Source: Pelagicoccus sp. (GTDB lineage Bacteria > Verrucomicrobiota > Verrucomicrobiia > Opitutales > Opitutaceae). Taken from it: a stretch of 64,000 nt of DNA. Below are positions 56,047 through 63,793 of the stretch, one piece after another. Location: positions 62,001-126,000 of the forward strand of contig JANQRJ010000021.1 in assembly GCA_028284635.1 (NCBI GenBank). Direction: 5' to 3'. Below the pieces are notes generated by a model. That model saw only the letters and a program-made list of their open reading frames with translations, was not told the DNA's origin and searched no databases. Positions within the stretch are counted from its first letter, which is position 1. Every line of letters begins with the position of its first letter. The translations under genes and the position numbers were made by a program.

Positions 56047-56217
56047 TCAGGACGACGCATCTTCATTTTGGCTCGTTTCACCACCGTGAAGCTCTCCATA
56101 GGCTGCCCACCATGCGTTCTCCCACTCCTCAGGCTGTCTTGGGTCTGCCCTGAGGAACTGCTCTACAGGATCTAGGGAATTTTCAAAAACCGGGCTCTTA
56201 TTGGTATCGTTGCTCAT
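56047..56217 (-). CDS. Small Trp/Glu-rich protein
   Basis: The 56-codon frame from ATG 56217 has a well-placed aagg site. The sequence LDPVEQFLRADPRQPEEWENAWW is distinctive, but no family is recognised. It is the first gene of the operon reading toward the coupling protein. Confidence 0.5.
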   Translation of the reverse strand: MSNDTNKSPVFENSLDPVEQFLRADPRQPEEWENAWWAAYGELHGGETSQNEDASS

Positions 56218-56340
56218 GCTCATCCTTTGGTTTAGGTTCTCAGGCAGGCTAAAAAGCCCCGCCTGATTCCTTCGATAAAGACATCTTGCCATCCGAGAAC
56301 CCGCTTTTCAGAACCGACTTAAAAGTCGATTTTGACTTCT

Positions 56341-56357
56341 GTGCGGACAATCCGCAC
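56341..56357. promoter_or_regulatory. Palindrome upstream of 56370 gene
   Basis: gtgcggacaatccgcac is a perfect 7-bp inverted repeat with a 3-base centre, ending 12 bases before the ATG. It is probably an operator overlapping the start region. Confidence 0.4.
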
Positions 56358-56369
56358 GTTCCGCACATC

Positions 56370-57356
56370 ATGGCGCGATCAAAGAAACGGGTTTACTATA
56401 TCGCTAAAGATACGTCCGCCATTCGTGCCCGCTACGAAGGCATCCTCGCTCGGAATGCAGAGCGGAACACACTCAGCGATCCTCTTGTGCAGCTCGCCGA
56501 AGATCTTGGCATCAAGATCGGAGAAGATCTACAAAGCACAGGACCACTTCAAAACCTGCTCGAAGGCAAGCGCGTTACGGAAGAATCAAAAATCCTCTTC
56601 GAAACAAAGCTCGGCCTAAATTTCGTACGTGAACGCGTACCAATCACCGGACGTCCAAAGCGTATCTGCATCCTTGAGGACATGATTCAAAACGGCGCTA
56701 AGATTGGAATTATAGCCGAGCACGATCCTGCTATTGAAAAGCATTCGACAACAACAAAAACCGCTTTGGCAGTACAAGAGAAATTGATTTCAGAAGGTGT
56801 CAATTCCATTCAAATAAAATGGATGACGCACACAGAATCGATAGGCGCCTTCGACAACGGCTTACATCTCCTAATCGGTTCTGCAATATTAGATAAAAAC
56901 GCAAAGAACCTACTTTCACAAAAACACACTGAATCGATCGGTGTGATCCTCAACGAGAACGTAGACCCATCAGGCTCCATATTTATCCTCTCACAAACAG
57001 CAGAAGAGGAAGCCATCCGAAACCTCCCATTGGATTATACAAGAATTATCGCCGTAAGTTTTTACACGCCATTATCAGGATACAAAAGAATGTTTGACTG
57101 CGTCGAATCAGGCGTGTGCCACGCAGCAATTGCGAATAAAGCGGCCATTGAAGGGCGAATATGTCAAACCAATGGGAACACGAACATCAAAGCGATTACA
57201 CAAATCGAAAAGGTTGACGTTTGGCTGCGCCAGACATGCGATCTCAAATTGCAAAAGCGATTCTCAAAACCCATTTTAAACACCGGAATACATATTCCAA
57301 ATTCTTCTAAGGAATACAACTACGACAAGATCATAAAAATGACAAAAAGCATATAA
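56370..57356 (+). CDS. Cargo protein of unknown function
   Basis: The 328-residue protein has a basic N-terminus (MARSKKRVYYIAKDTSAIRA) and a helical N-terminal region that may be a helix-turn-helix. A central alpha/beta part (KRICILEDMIQNGAKIGIIAEHDP ... IQIKWMTHTESIGAF ... LLIGSAI) looks like a ligand-binding Rossmann-like fold. No family match is recognised. The ATG at 56370 is chosen after the palindrome; an in-frame ATG at 56286 also exists. It is followed by 57386 and is convergent with the KaiC-like operon. Confidence 0.5.
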   Translation: MARSKKRVYYIAKDTSAIRARYEGILARNAERNTLSDPLVQLAEDLGIKIGEDLQSTGPLQNLLEGKRVTEESKILFETKLGLNFVRERVPITGRPKRICILEDMIQNGAKIGIIAEHDPAIEKHSTTTKTALAVQEKLISEGVNSIQIKWMTHTESIGAFDNGLHLLIGSAILDKNAKNLLSQKHTESIGVILNENVDPSGSIFILSQTAEEEAIRNLPLDYTRIIAVSFYTPLSGYKRMFDCVESGVCHAAIANKAAIEGRICQTNGNTNIKAITQIEKVDVWLRQTCDLKLQKRFSKPILNTGIHIPNSSKEYNYDKIIKMTKSI

Positions 57357-57385
57357 ATTATATTTTTATTGTAAAATAAATCCCA

Positions 57386-57853
57386 ATGCAGTATTTCTAC
57401 CAATCATCCAAGGCAAAACATGAGGGAAAAATGTCAAAGGAAGATTATATTGCTTATCTTAAGCTTGATAGAATATTCAACAATCAAATCTCGAAGATAA
57501 GAGAATCTGAAGAATACCAAGACTTCCTAGATCATATCTGTCGGTTTCATCTTCCGAATGGAACGGAAGTATTTTCCTTGCTCATGTCAGACTCGGAAAC
57601 AAAGGCTGGCCTATCTATATTGTACTTAGATGAAGAGTGGGATAAGAGAGACGCTGAAGAAGCAGCGAGACTAGGAAAACGATACAGAGTTATCATAGAC
57701 TTTGAAGAGGAAGAAGCAAAAATTACACTCGGTAGTTTATATCTCGGATCGCCCCACAAAAACGCCATGGATCAACTGATTCATCAACTAGAAGGATTTG
57801 AAGACCCAAATTTGCGGTTCAAAAGCGCCTGTTCAAATGATCCAAACCCATAA
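57386..57853 (+). CDS. Small cargo protein of unknown function
   Basis: The 155-residue protein contains a beta-rich core (EVFSLLMSDSETKAGLSILYLDEEW, RVIIDFEEEEAKITLGSLYLGS). It begins 29 bases after the previous gene and is probably co-transcribed. Its base composition is AT-rich like the neighbouring operon. No family is recognised. Confidence 0.5.
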   Translation: MQYFYQSSKAKHEGKMSKEDYIAYLKLDRIFNNQISKIRESEEYQDFLDHICRFHLPNGTEVFSLLMSDSETKAGLSILYLDEEWDKRDAEEAARLGKRYRVIIDFEEEEAKITLGSLYLGSPHKNAMDQLIHQLEGFEDPNLRFKSACSNDPNP

Positions 57854-57922
57854 AACCCTTTCTACTTCTGCCTCCAAATTCCGAAAAAACGCAACACAGC
57901 GAAAGCAGAAAGAAGCGAATTA

Positions 57923-60214
57923 TTAGAGAGATCTAATCGCTAATGCATGCGTTTTCTCATCTCTGTATATCTCATTCCAACCCGATACATGCAACATTGT
58001 TCGTGTCTTGTGAACTTTTAAAGCATGTCCTTTGTTGCGGTTACTCCTCTCATCAGAAAACTCAAAAACCACATTAGCAGTTTGATATGCCACAGATTGA
58101 ATTTTTCCTCCAAATTCACTCGAAACGTCACAAACTATCAGCAAGGTAATATTTCTTTTTTGGCATATTTCCACGAACGTACTCATAAAAAAGTCACTCT
58201 TCGCCAAAAAAGGGCATCGAGACTCCCAAATGCTCGCATTATCTAGAACAATACGATCAATGCCTTTCCCGATGCTTTCGTGATAGTCCAGCAATCGAAG
58301 AAAACGTCCAAGCACAGCAGCCGGATGCAATGTTGTGTTCGCAAAATCATCAACTATTACAAGATCATCATCCTCTGTTCGGTTAATTCCATTGTAAGTA
58401 TTAGAGTCATCAAGCCCGTACTCCTTTATCATTCCTAGCACGCCACTTTCCGGGTGCTTTAAACTAATCATCAACGATCTGGATTGGATGGCATGTTCAT
58501 TTTTTTGGTCACTTCGAAATAATAAAAAAAGCAAGGCGAGTTGCAGCTTGTAACCACTAACGCCTTTGAATACGATAACGTCGCTCGAATAAAACGGATC
58601 ACGCCCCAAAAGCTCATTGAGCTGACTCCAACCGAAACGATCAGGAGCACCCTTTTTCCAGTGCCTGTTTCTTAAAGTTGCACTAATTGCCGGCACCTCT
58701 GGAGTGATGACTAATCCACGCGTTGGCACTAGAGCAAACCCGTGACGCCCGCGATGATATCGCTGTAAGCGACACTTTTTAATCTCAAATATTCGTCGAT
58801 GATATTCATCCGAGGACACATCCACACTCAAAGACAAAGAAATGTCTGACACCCGCCCAAGAAGTCCATTACCTTGAGCCCTCCCGGAATCCCCAATCTC
58901 ACTTGTCATGACGATGTTGATGCCCCGCGATTTCCACTCTTTTACAACACTAAAAAATTCAGACCTTTTTTTCGGGTCAACCTGATCAATTGAATCTCCC
59001 TCAACAAGCGCATCCACAGGATCTATGACAGCCAGAACAGAGTCATATTGATCCAAAATCTTTCTATCAAAATTCGCAAATCGCACGAGAATTTCACTCA
59101 GAGACAGATCACTGCCATCAGAGATTACGAGCAGCCCTCTTTCTGTTTTCGTATCAGCACGTATCCTTAATTTCTCAACAACTTGCTCAGATGTCGTTGC
59201 ATAATCAAATAACAAACCGGGCTGCATTCCCATCAATGAAAGACTAAGCAGCATCTCATCTGGCGATTGCTCGACTGACGTAATCCAGGCGAAGCCTCCA
59301 TTCGAAGCGGCATCGGCAGCAAGCAGCGAAGACAGTGTCGTTTTGCCCGATCCGGGGGTCCCCTCTATACTAAGAAATCTTGAACGATAAGACGAGTAAC
59401 CATGCAAGGCACTATCTATACGGCGCACCCAGTTTATCCCACCTCCACCAAACATGTCGTCCAAACCCGGTATCATAGAGGAAAAACCGAATAACTTGGA
59501 CAAGAGAAACTCACTATCAATAACGGGCGATGCAATAGACACATTCAAATCGCCACCGGACTGACCTTGAGAAAGCGATAGAATTCTTGCCCTAAGACAA
59601 CACTCAACGAATAAATCGCTCAGCAAAACAGATTCATTCGTTCGATCACCGGCAAATGAGTTACTATCCTTCTCTAAGCGGCAACGAAGTTTCGTAAGAG
59701 ATCTGTAACGCTTACCTGTTTCATAATCTTGGGAAAGGCGTTTCGACAATCGCTGAAACAGCGTAACGAGTTCGGGCGTCCATGTCGCCGAATAAAAACT
59801 CCGCATTTCTTTACGAATTGCATTCTCGAAAATCGAGATTTGACCCTCTTCTTCAAAATCAATCAGCGAGTCGAAAAAAGCATTTCTCCTGAGTGCAATC
59901 AATGGGATTGCAACAAATCCGTTTCCCAAAGAGCGAACCGCGTTGTGCTCACCTCCTACACCTGATTTTAGTTTTTCATGAAAATCGAGCAGTATCGCAC
60001 TACTGTTACCGATTTTTGAATTAGCCATATAGTACGTACCAAAACCGTCAAACCAGTCTTCACGCAAAAAAATGCACTTTCCTGCATCTATTTCAGGTAA
60101 TTTCTTATTGTCTATTTTAGAATACAGATCTTTTCTAAATATTACATATCTGATAAATTTTTGTATAACATCTATATATTCGTAATTACTTTTTATATGT
60201 ATTTCTTCTTTCAC
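57923..60214 (-). CDS. Tandem KaiC/RecA-like ATPase with degenerate second domain
   Basis: The 763-residue protein has an N-terminal helical part (residues 1-240). A KaiC-type domain follows with IPGLDDMFGGG (249-257), Walker A GTPGSGKT (285-292), catalytic-type Glu315 in ITSVEQSP and Walker B Asp398 in VLAVIDPVDAL. A second RecA-like domain carries GVSGYKLQ in place of a working Walker A and DRIVLDNASIW as Walker B. KaiC-family proteins are hexameric ATPases in signalling and clocks. It overlaps the ribbon-helix-helix gene by 4 bases, so the two are coupled. Confidence 0.75.
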   Translation of the reverse strand: MKEEIHIKSNYEYIDVIQKFIRYVIFRKDLYSKIDNKKLPEIDAGKCIFLREDWFDGFGTYYMANSKIGNSSAILLDFHEKLKSGVGGEHNAVRSLGNGFVAIPLIALRRNAFFDSLIDFEEEGQISIFENAIRKEMRSFYSATWTPELVTLFQRLSKRLSQDYETGKRYRSLTKLRCRLEKDSNSFAGDRTNESVLLSDLFVECCLRARILSLSQGQSGGDLNVSIASPVIDSEFLLSKLFGFSSMIPGLDDMFGGGGINWVRRIDSALHGYSSYRSRFLSIEGTPGSGKTTLSSLLAADAASNGGFAWITSVEQSPDEMLLSLSLMGMQPGLLFDYATTSEQVVEKLRIRADTKTERGLLVISDGSDLSLSEILVRFANFDRKILDQYDSVLAVIDPVDALVEGDSIDQVDPKKRSEFFSVVKEWKSRGINIVMTSEIGDSGRAQGNGLLGRVSDISLSLSVDVSSDEYHRRIFEIKKCRLQRYHRGRHGFALVPTRGLVITPEVPAISATLRNRHWKKGAPDRFGWSQLNELLGRDPFYSSDVIVFKGVSGYKLQLALLFLLFRSDQKNEHAIQSRSLMISLKHPESGVLGMIKEYGLDDSNTYNGINRTEDDDLVIVDDFANTTLHPAAVLGRFLRLLDYHESIGKGIDRIVLDNASIWESRCPFLAKSDFFMSTFVEICQKRNITLLIVCDVSSEFGGKIQSVAYQTANVVFEFSDERSNRNKGHALKVHKTRTMLHVSGWNEIYRDEKTHALAIRSL

Positions 60215-61194
60215 GATACTGAATTTTCTTTTTTCTTCACCCTCTCAATAATGCCATAAATCACTTCATTTTGATCAAAAAGAGAACTCAAATTTTTACA
60301 TGTGAAATCTAATTTCGATTCTTCTTTTATTTTATTTATCAATTCATCGTAATCATTATATCCATATTTATTTCTATAACTCACCAAGTCGATTTTAACA
60401 TCTCCTCTAAACTTTGATACACTTACAAGTATTGGATTCAATAAAAGCGAAGGACTGAAAAGATAATCACTTCTTTTTCGCAATCCCATATAAAGAAAAT
60501 CTCCTTTCCTGTAGAAATCTCTTTTATCTAAAAAGTCATAAGGATTTTGAAGCTTTCTTCGACCTGCACTCAGAATATCAGAGAGCTTGTTCAGATCACC
60601 TTTTCCGAGGTGATCTGAAAACTCTTCAGAAACTTTTTTGAATATTTTATATGCTTCTTCGTTGCTTAGCGAATTTGAAGGGGATTTAAAAAACGTCCCC
60701 AAGTCTCTTATAATTGTAACACGCTCATGCTCTTCGATATCGTATTCGACGCAACTTGAGCTCGATATGTATTTTTCAAGCAAAACAACGAGACTAAACG
60801 AGCGACGTAATATCTGCGCCTCAGCCATGTCCAGTTCTTTAGACAAAGCCTCAAGACGCTCAGCATTCTCCTTAAGGATTTTAAACTTCTTTGGACTTCC
60901 TCTTTTCATTCCATAGCGATTATCCTCCGAAGCTTTATAATAGGGTTCAAAATCAAAGAAGAGCTCAGAAAACTGAGCCAATGAGTTCTCTATTTTTTGA
61001 TCTAACTTATAAACAATCACAAATTCTGAGGATTTATAGCAACGTATCATCAAGGCAAAATAACGATACAGATTAACAGCCCTATCTGCCAACTCTCCGA
61101 TAGAGCCAAATTTATAATTTCTCTTCAATTTATCAATTGCATCAATTTCGTCAGAAGACAATCTGATCGATTTTTCTACGATATTATTTTTCAT
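60211..61194 (-). CDS. Protein with two ribbon-helix-helix-like DNA-binding segments
   Basis: The 327-residue protein has a first RHH-like segment at residues 5-48 (VEKSIRLSSDEIDAIDKL, GELADRAVNLYRYF) and a second at 102-143 (KKFKILKENAERLEALS, AQILRRSFSLVVLLEKY). The remainder is helical with a lysine-rich end. Two RHH segments in one chain could bind DNA as a pseudo-dimer. The ATG at 61194 is chosen. It follows the dehydrogenase-like gene by 47 bases and is coupled to the ATPase. The RHH assignment is by pattern, not alignment. Confidence 0.55.
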   Translation of the reverse strand: MKNNIVEKSIRLSSDEIDAIDKLKRNYKFGSIGELADRAVNLYRYFALMIRCYKSSEFVIVYKLDQKIENSLAQFSELFFDFEPYYKASEDNRYGMKRGSPKKFKILKENAERLEALSKELDMAEAQILRRSFSLVVLLEKYISSSSCVEYDIEEHERVTIIRDLGTFFKSPSNSLSNEEAYKIFKKVSEEFSDHLGKGDLNKLSDILSAGRRKLQNPYDFLDKRDFYRKGDFLYMGLRKRSDYLFSPSLLLNPILVSVSKFRGDVKIDLVSYRNKYGYNDYDELINKIKEESKLDFTCKNLSSLFDQNEVIYGIIERVKKKENSVS

Positions 61195-61241
61195 TTTTAT
61201 ATTTAGTAAATTTGCGGGGGATTTAAGGCTTCCCGCAACGC

Positions 61242-62336
61242 CTAAAACAATTTTCGCAACAAGCTTTTTAGTATAGCTTCCTGTGTCGTATCCAATGATC
61301 CGAGACAATGCGGATAAATGCGAAATCGACCATCATAATCCCTCGGATCGAAGAATGGATACAAAGGACTTTCCTTTACCGGGAGGGGATTACTCCCTTC
61401 AAACTCTCGCCCGAGACCGTCAAGCAAGCAATAGCCTTCAAAATTAGGCAAGACGGCAGAAAGGTGCCCAACATTGAAAATTTCAACATCGGACGTAGAC
61501 ACCAGAATCGCATCCGAACGCATCTCACCAAGCAAATTTGCATCAATTAATCCCTTTGTCTTACCGTGCGCCGAGTCTTCGCTGTCGCACAAAGGTAGCG
61601 TATTCCAGATGACTTTCGGCTTTCGCAAAAATGCACGGCAGAGACCATCATGACCGAATTCCAAAGTGACGTTACACCCAACAGACCTAGCTGCATCCAA
61701 AACCCGCCGACGAGCCGTTGGAGAGGAATTGCTGTCGAGCCAAACCACAAAATCCTTGATCTTAATACGAGGATGCACAAAGGCCTGTCGCATAACCTCA
61801 AGACATTGCGTGCCATAACCCAGGATGAGCCAAAGCTCTGGCTCTAGAAGCGGCGAACTCACCACGTTAACGTCAGGATCGCCTCGCCCTGCCTGCAAGC
61901 TGACCAAGTGCCGATTTATCCCGCTGGTAATCTGCACCAACTCCGGAATCATCGCCTCGATGATCGTGCGGCCATTGCTATCGGGCAGAATAACTTTCGT
62001 CCCGTGTGCCTCAATTTTACGAATCGCCCTTGCGCTCAAGAAGCCGTGCCCGACTGAGACGTAACACAAAAATCGCGGCGGCCTTACCCCAGGAACAGAA
62101 AACACGCTCTCAAGGCCCGAAGCCTGATCTCTTTTCCTCACGAAGAGAATGTCATACTCCTGCTCTCGAAGTTTGCTTATCAACGCAGGGCGGAGATCCA
62201 CTTCCCCGCCAATGTAGTCAGGATCAAAAACCCGATAACGCTTCATTGCGAGGTCCGGGAAAAACAATAAGACGCGCTCCATAACGCGGTCAGGCAGAGG
62301 GGTTAACTCTAACGCGATGAGAGTTTTTTGAGGCAT
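61242..62336 (-). CDS. 2-hydroxyacid-dehydrogenase-like Rossmann protein (probably catalytically altered)
   Basis: The 364-residue protein follows the plan of D-2-hydroxyacid dehydrogenases. The nucleotide loop ILGYGTQCLEV has Gly173 and Gly175 but Cys178 replaces the third Gly. VIWNTLPLCDSEDSAHGKTK resembles the P-loop-following segment, and YPHCLGS keeps the catalytic-type His343. The Arg of the usual 'N-x-x-R-G' motif appears as VSTSDVEIF, so normal catalysis is unlikely. It may be an NAD-binding sensor. It heads the operon and has an aaaggtg site. Confidence 0.55.
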   Translation of the reverse strand: MPQKTLIALELTPLPDRVMERVLLFFPDLAMKRYRVFDPDYIGGEVDLRPALISKLREQEYDILFVRKRDQASGLESVFSVPGVRPPRFLCYVSVGHGFLSARAIRKIEAHGTKVILPDSNGRTIIEAMIPELVQITSGINRHLVSLQAGRGDPDVNVVSSPLLEPELWLILGYGTQCLEVMRQAFVHPRIKIKDFVVWLDSNSSPTARRRVLDAARSVGCNVTLEFGHDGLCRAFLRKPKVIWNTLPLCDSEDSAHGKTKGLIDANLLGEMRSDAILVSTSDVEIFNVGHLSAVLPNFEGYCLLDGLGREFEGSNPLPVKESPLYPFFDPRDYDGRFRIYPHCLGSLDTTQEAILKSLLRKLF

Positions 62337-62396
62337 GTGGGCACCTTTCAGTTGAGATTAAGCACAGTAGGAAAACGATACGGGCGATCCGCATTC

Positions 62397-62426
62397 AAAT
62401 GTATTCTTTATAAACGGAATACATTT
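62397..62426. promoter_or_regulatory. Candidate operator of the KaiC-like operon
   Basis: aaatgtattc (62397-62406) and gaatacattt (62417-62426) are perfect inverted 10-bp arms with a 10-base spacer, 60-90 bases upstream of the operon's first ATG. The spacing of about two helical turns suits a dimeric or RHH-type repressor. The half-site resembles the 20-bp palindrome at 45397-45416. Confidence 0.5.
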
Positions 62427-62754
62427 CAAGCCTTAATCTTTTAAAGACCGTACTCATCGATCAATTCAGAATTCGATTAGCAGCTAACTCATTGTTTTGT
62501 AGGTAATTATGTATCCTCCAAAGAGACCTCTTCTTTTTAGAAAGTATCCAATCACAACGCCGATAGCTAAACCCAATTTTAGGAAATCAGTTGCCAAGAC
62601 ACCGCATTACGATCGACCTAAACCCTACGAGGTCGAAAAGGAAATCCGCTGAGGCAGCCCCAGTGCGATGGCCTCCTTGAGACTGCGCCAGGCAAAAGTC
62701 CAATACGCATACAGGGGATAAAAAATCCGTATTGTTATTCGTGAAGAGCCGCGA

Positions 62755-62880
62755 TCACACCGCCCCAACCAGAGCCATGATCGCTCGCTTGTGGCTATCG
62801 GGCAGCGCGCCCCACGCTTCGACAAGCCGCGACAGATCAGGATCAGCCCCGACTAAATGTTGTGAGTCTATGTGTGCGCA
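62755..62880 (-). pseudogene. Integrase C-terminal tail remnant
   Basis: A - strand frame encodes CAHIDSQHLVGADPDLSRLV then EAWGALPDSHKRAIMALVGA and a stop. This resembles the tail of planctomycete/verrucomicrobial integrases. Its start resembles CAQIDSQSLGFDG of the intact integrase at the left end, and 62862-62880 match 30319-30337 at 18 of 19 bases. The rest of the gene is absent. It suggests a previous, related element at this site. Confidence 0.5.
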
Positions 62881-62942
62881 CCCGCTACCTCTGCTTTTGC
62901 AAGTACTCTGCTGATCAACAATTTGAGGATTTTGACCGTCGC

Positions 62943-62966
62943 GTTCGACTCCCGCCACCTCCACCA
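62943..62966. repeat. attR: 24-bp direct repeat of ssrA 3' end
   Basis: These 24 bases are identical to 30166-30189 (ssrA 3' end). The sequence before them (rest of ssrA) is absent here, so this is an att site and not a second tmRNA. Confidence 0.88.
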
Positions 62967-63018
62967 GCCTTCGCCAAGGCTTCGGCTGGCTACGCCAGTT
63001 GGGGTCTTGGCGAAGGCT
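62966..63018. repeat. Inverted repeat upstream of GIY-YIG gene
   Basis: The arms agccttcgccaag (62966-62978) and cttggcgaaggct (63006-63018) are perfect, with an inner partial hairpin. Related 'ttcgccaaggcttcgg' words continue to 63060. The arrangement of an att-like end, this repeat and a GIY-YIG gene looks like a compact mobile module. Confidence 0.55.
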
Positions 63019-63116
63019 GCCCGCCGAAGTCCGCCGAAGCCTCAAGGCGAAGGCGGACGAAGGAGGGCCTACTGCAAATCGCCCTGTATTGACCAACTCG
63101 CCTCGCAACTCATCAC

Positions 63117-63386
63117 ATGTTCTTCGTCTACCAGCTCCAATCGATTGAACATCCACATGAGCGCTATACCGGGTTTACAGATAATCTCGAGCAGAGGCTC
63201 GCCGCGCACAACAACGGCCAATCAAAACACACTTCGAAGCATAGGCCTTGGAAATTGATAAACTACTTCGCCTTCTCGGACAAACAAACGGCAAAAGCGT
63301 TTGAAGCCTACCTTAAATCCGGCTCCGGACGAGCCTTCGCAAATAAGCGGCTCTGGCCCGAAGAAAAGTCTCACTCAAGTCTCTAG
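63117..63386 (+). CDS. GIY-YIG nuclease-like protein (UPF0213 type)
   Basis: The 89-residue single-domain protein starts MFFVYQLQSIEHPHERYTGF. The GIY and YIG positions appear as FVYQL and RYTGF, with the conserved Arg in NLEQRLAAHNNG and the C-terminal EAYLKSGSGRAFANKRLW. Members are small structure-specific or mobile nucleases. It stands alone after the inverted repeat and attR. Confidence 0.85.
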   Translation: MFFVYQLQSIEHPHERYTGFTDNLEQRLAAHNNGQSKHTSKHRPWKLINYFAFSDKQTAKAFEAYLKSGSGRAFANKRLWPEEKSHSSL

Positions 63387-63526
63387 CCAGCCAACAAGCA
63401 AAAACCACGGCGTTCGGAAACTCCTAAACACGCATTCAGTGAGTGGATACACACAGAAGCGACTCAAGGCAAACCATAAGGCGACCAGTTCAATACACAG
63501 CCTGTCCGACGCAACCCTACTTCAAC

Positions 63527-63793
63527 TTACCCTAGATCAAAGATTACGGTCCGTCCCCTTTTCGCATCCTCCTTTTCGCATCCCCTCATTAGAAGAGCCA
63601 TGGGAATGATGAGTGCCACTGCGAATACCGAATGGGGCTCTGGAATAGTTGCCACGGCTAAAACTTCAGCATCGCTTAGAACTGTATTGTAAATGCGGAC
63701 ATCAAATTGCTCAACGAAGGCACATCCACCCAGTTTATTCGCCTCAACGCAGTTGCTCCCTAAGAGGGTGTCTAATAAGTCAGGTTCAGCCAC
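63527..63793 (-). pseudogene. Remnant of a LamG / PEP-CTERM protein
   Basis: A short frame contains a LamG-type end (VEQFDVRIYNTVLSDAEVLA) followed by a PEP-CTERM tail (IPEPHSVFAVALIIPMALLM then RG). Signal peptide and main domain are missing. The sequence just upstream (gagggtgtctaataagtca, 63762-63780) resembles an insertion-sequence end and may be where the gene was cut. Confidence 0.45.

Noticed and set aside
62943..62966. A second tmRNA or tRNA gene at the right end
   Set aside because: Only the 24-bp 3' end matches; no acceptor 5' strand or other arms precede it.
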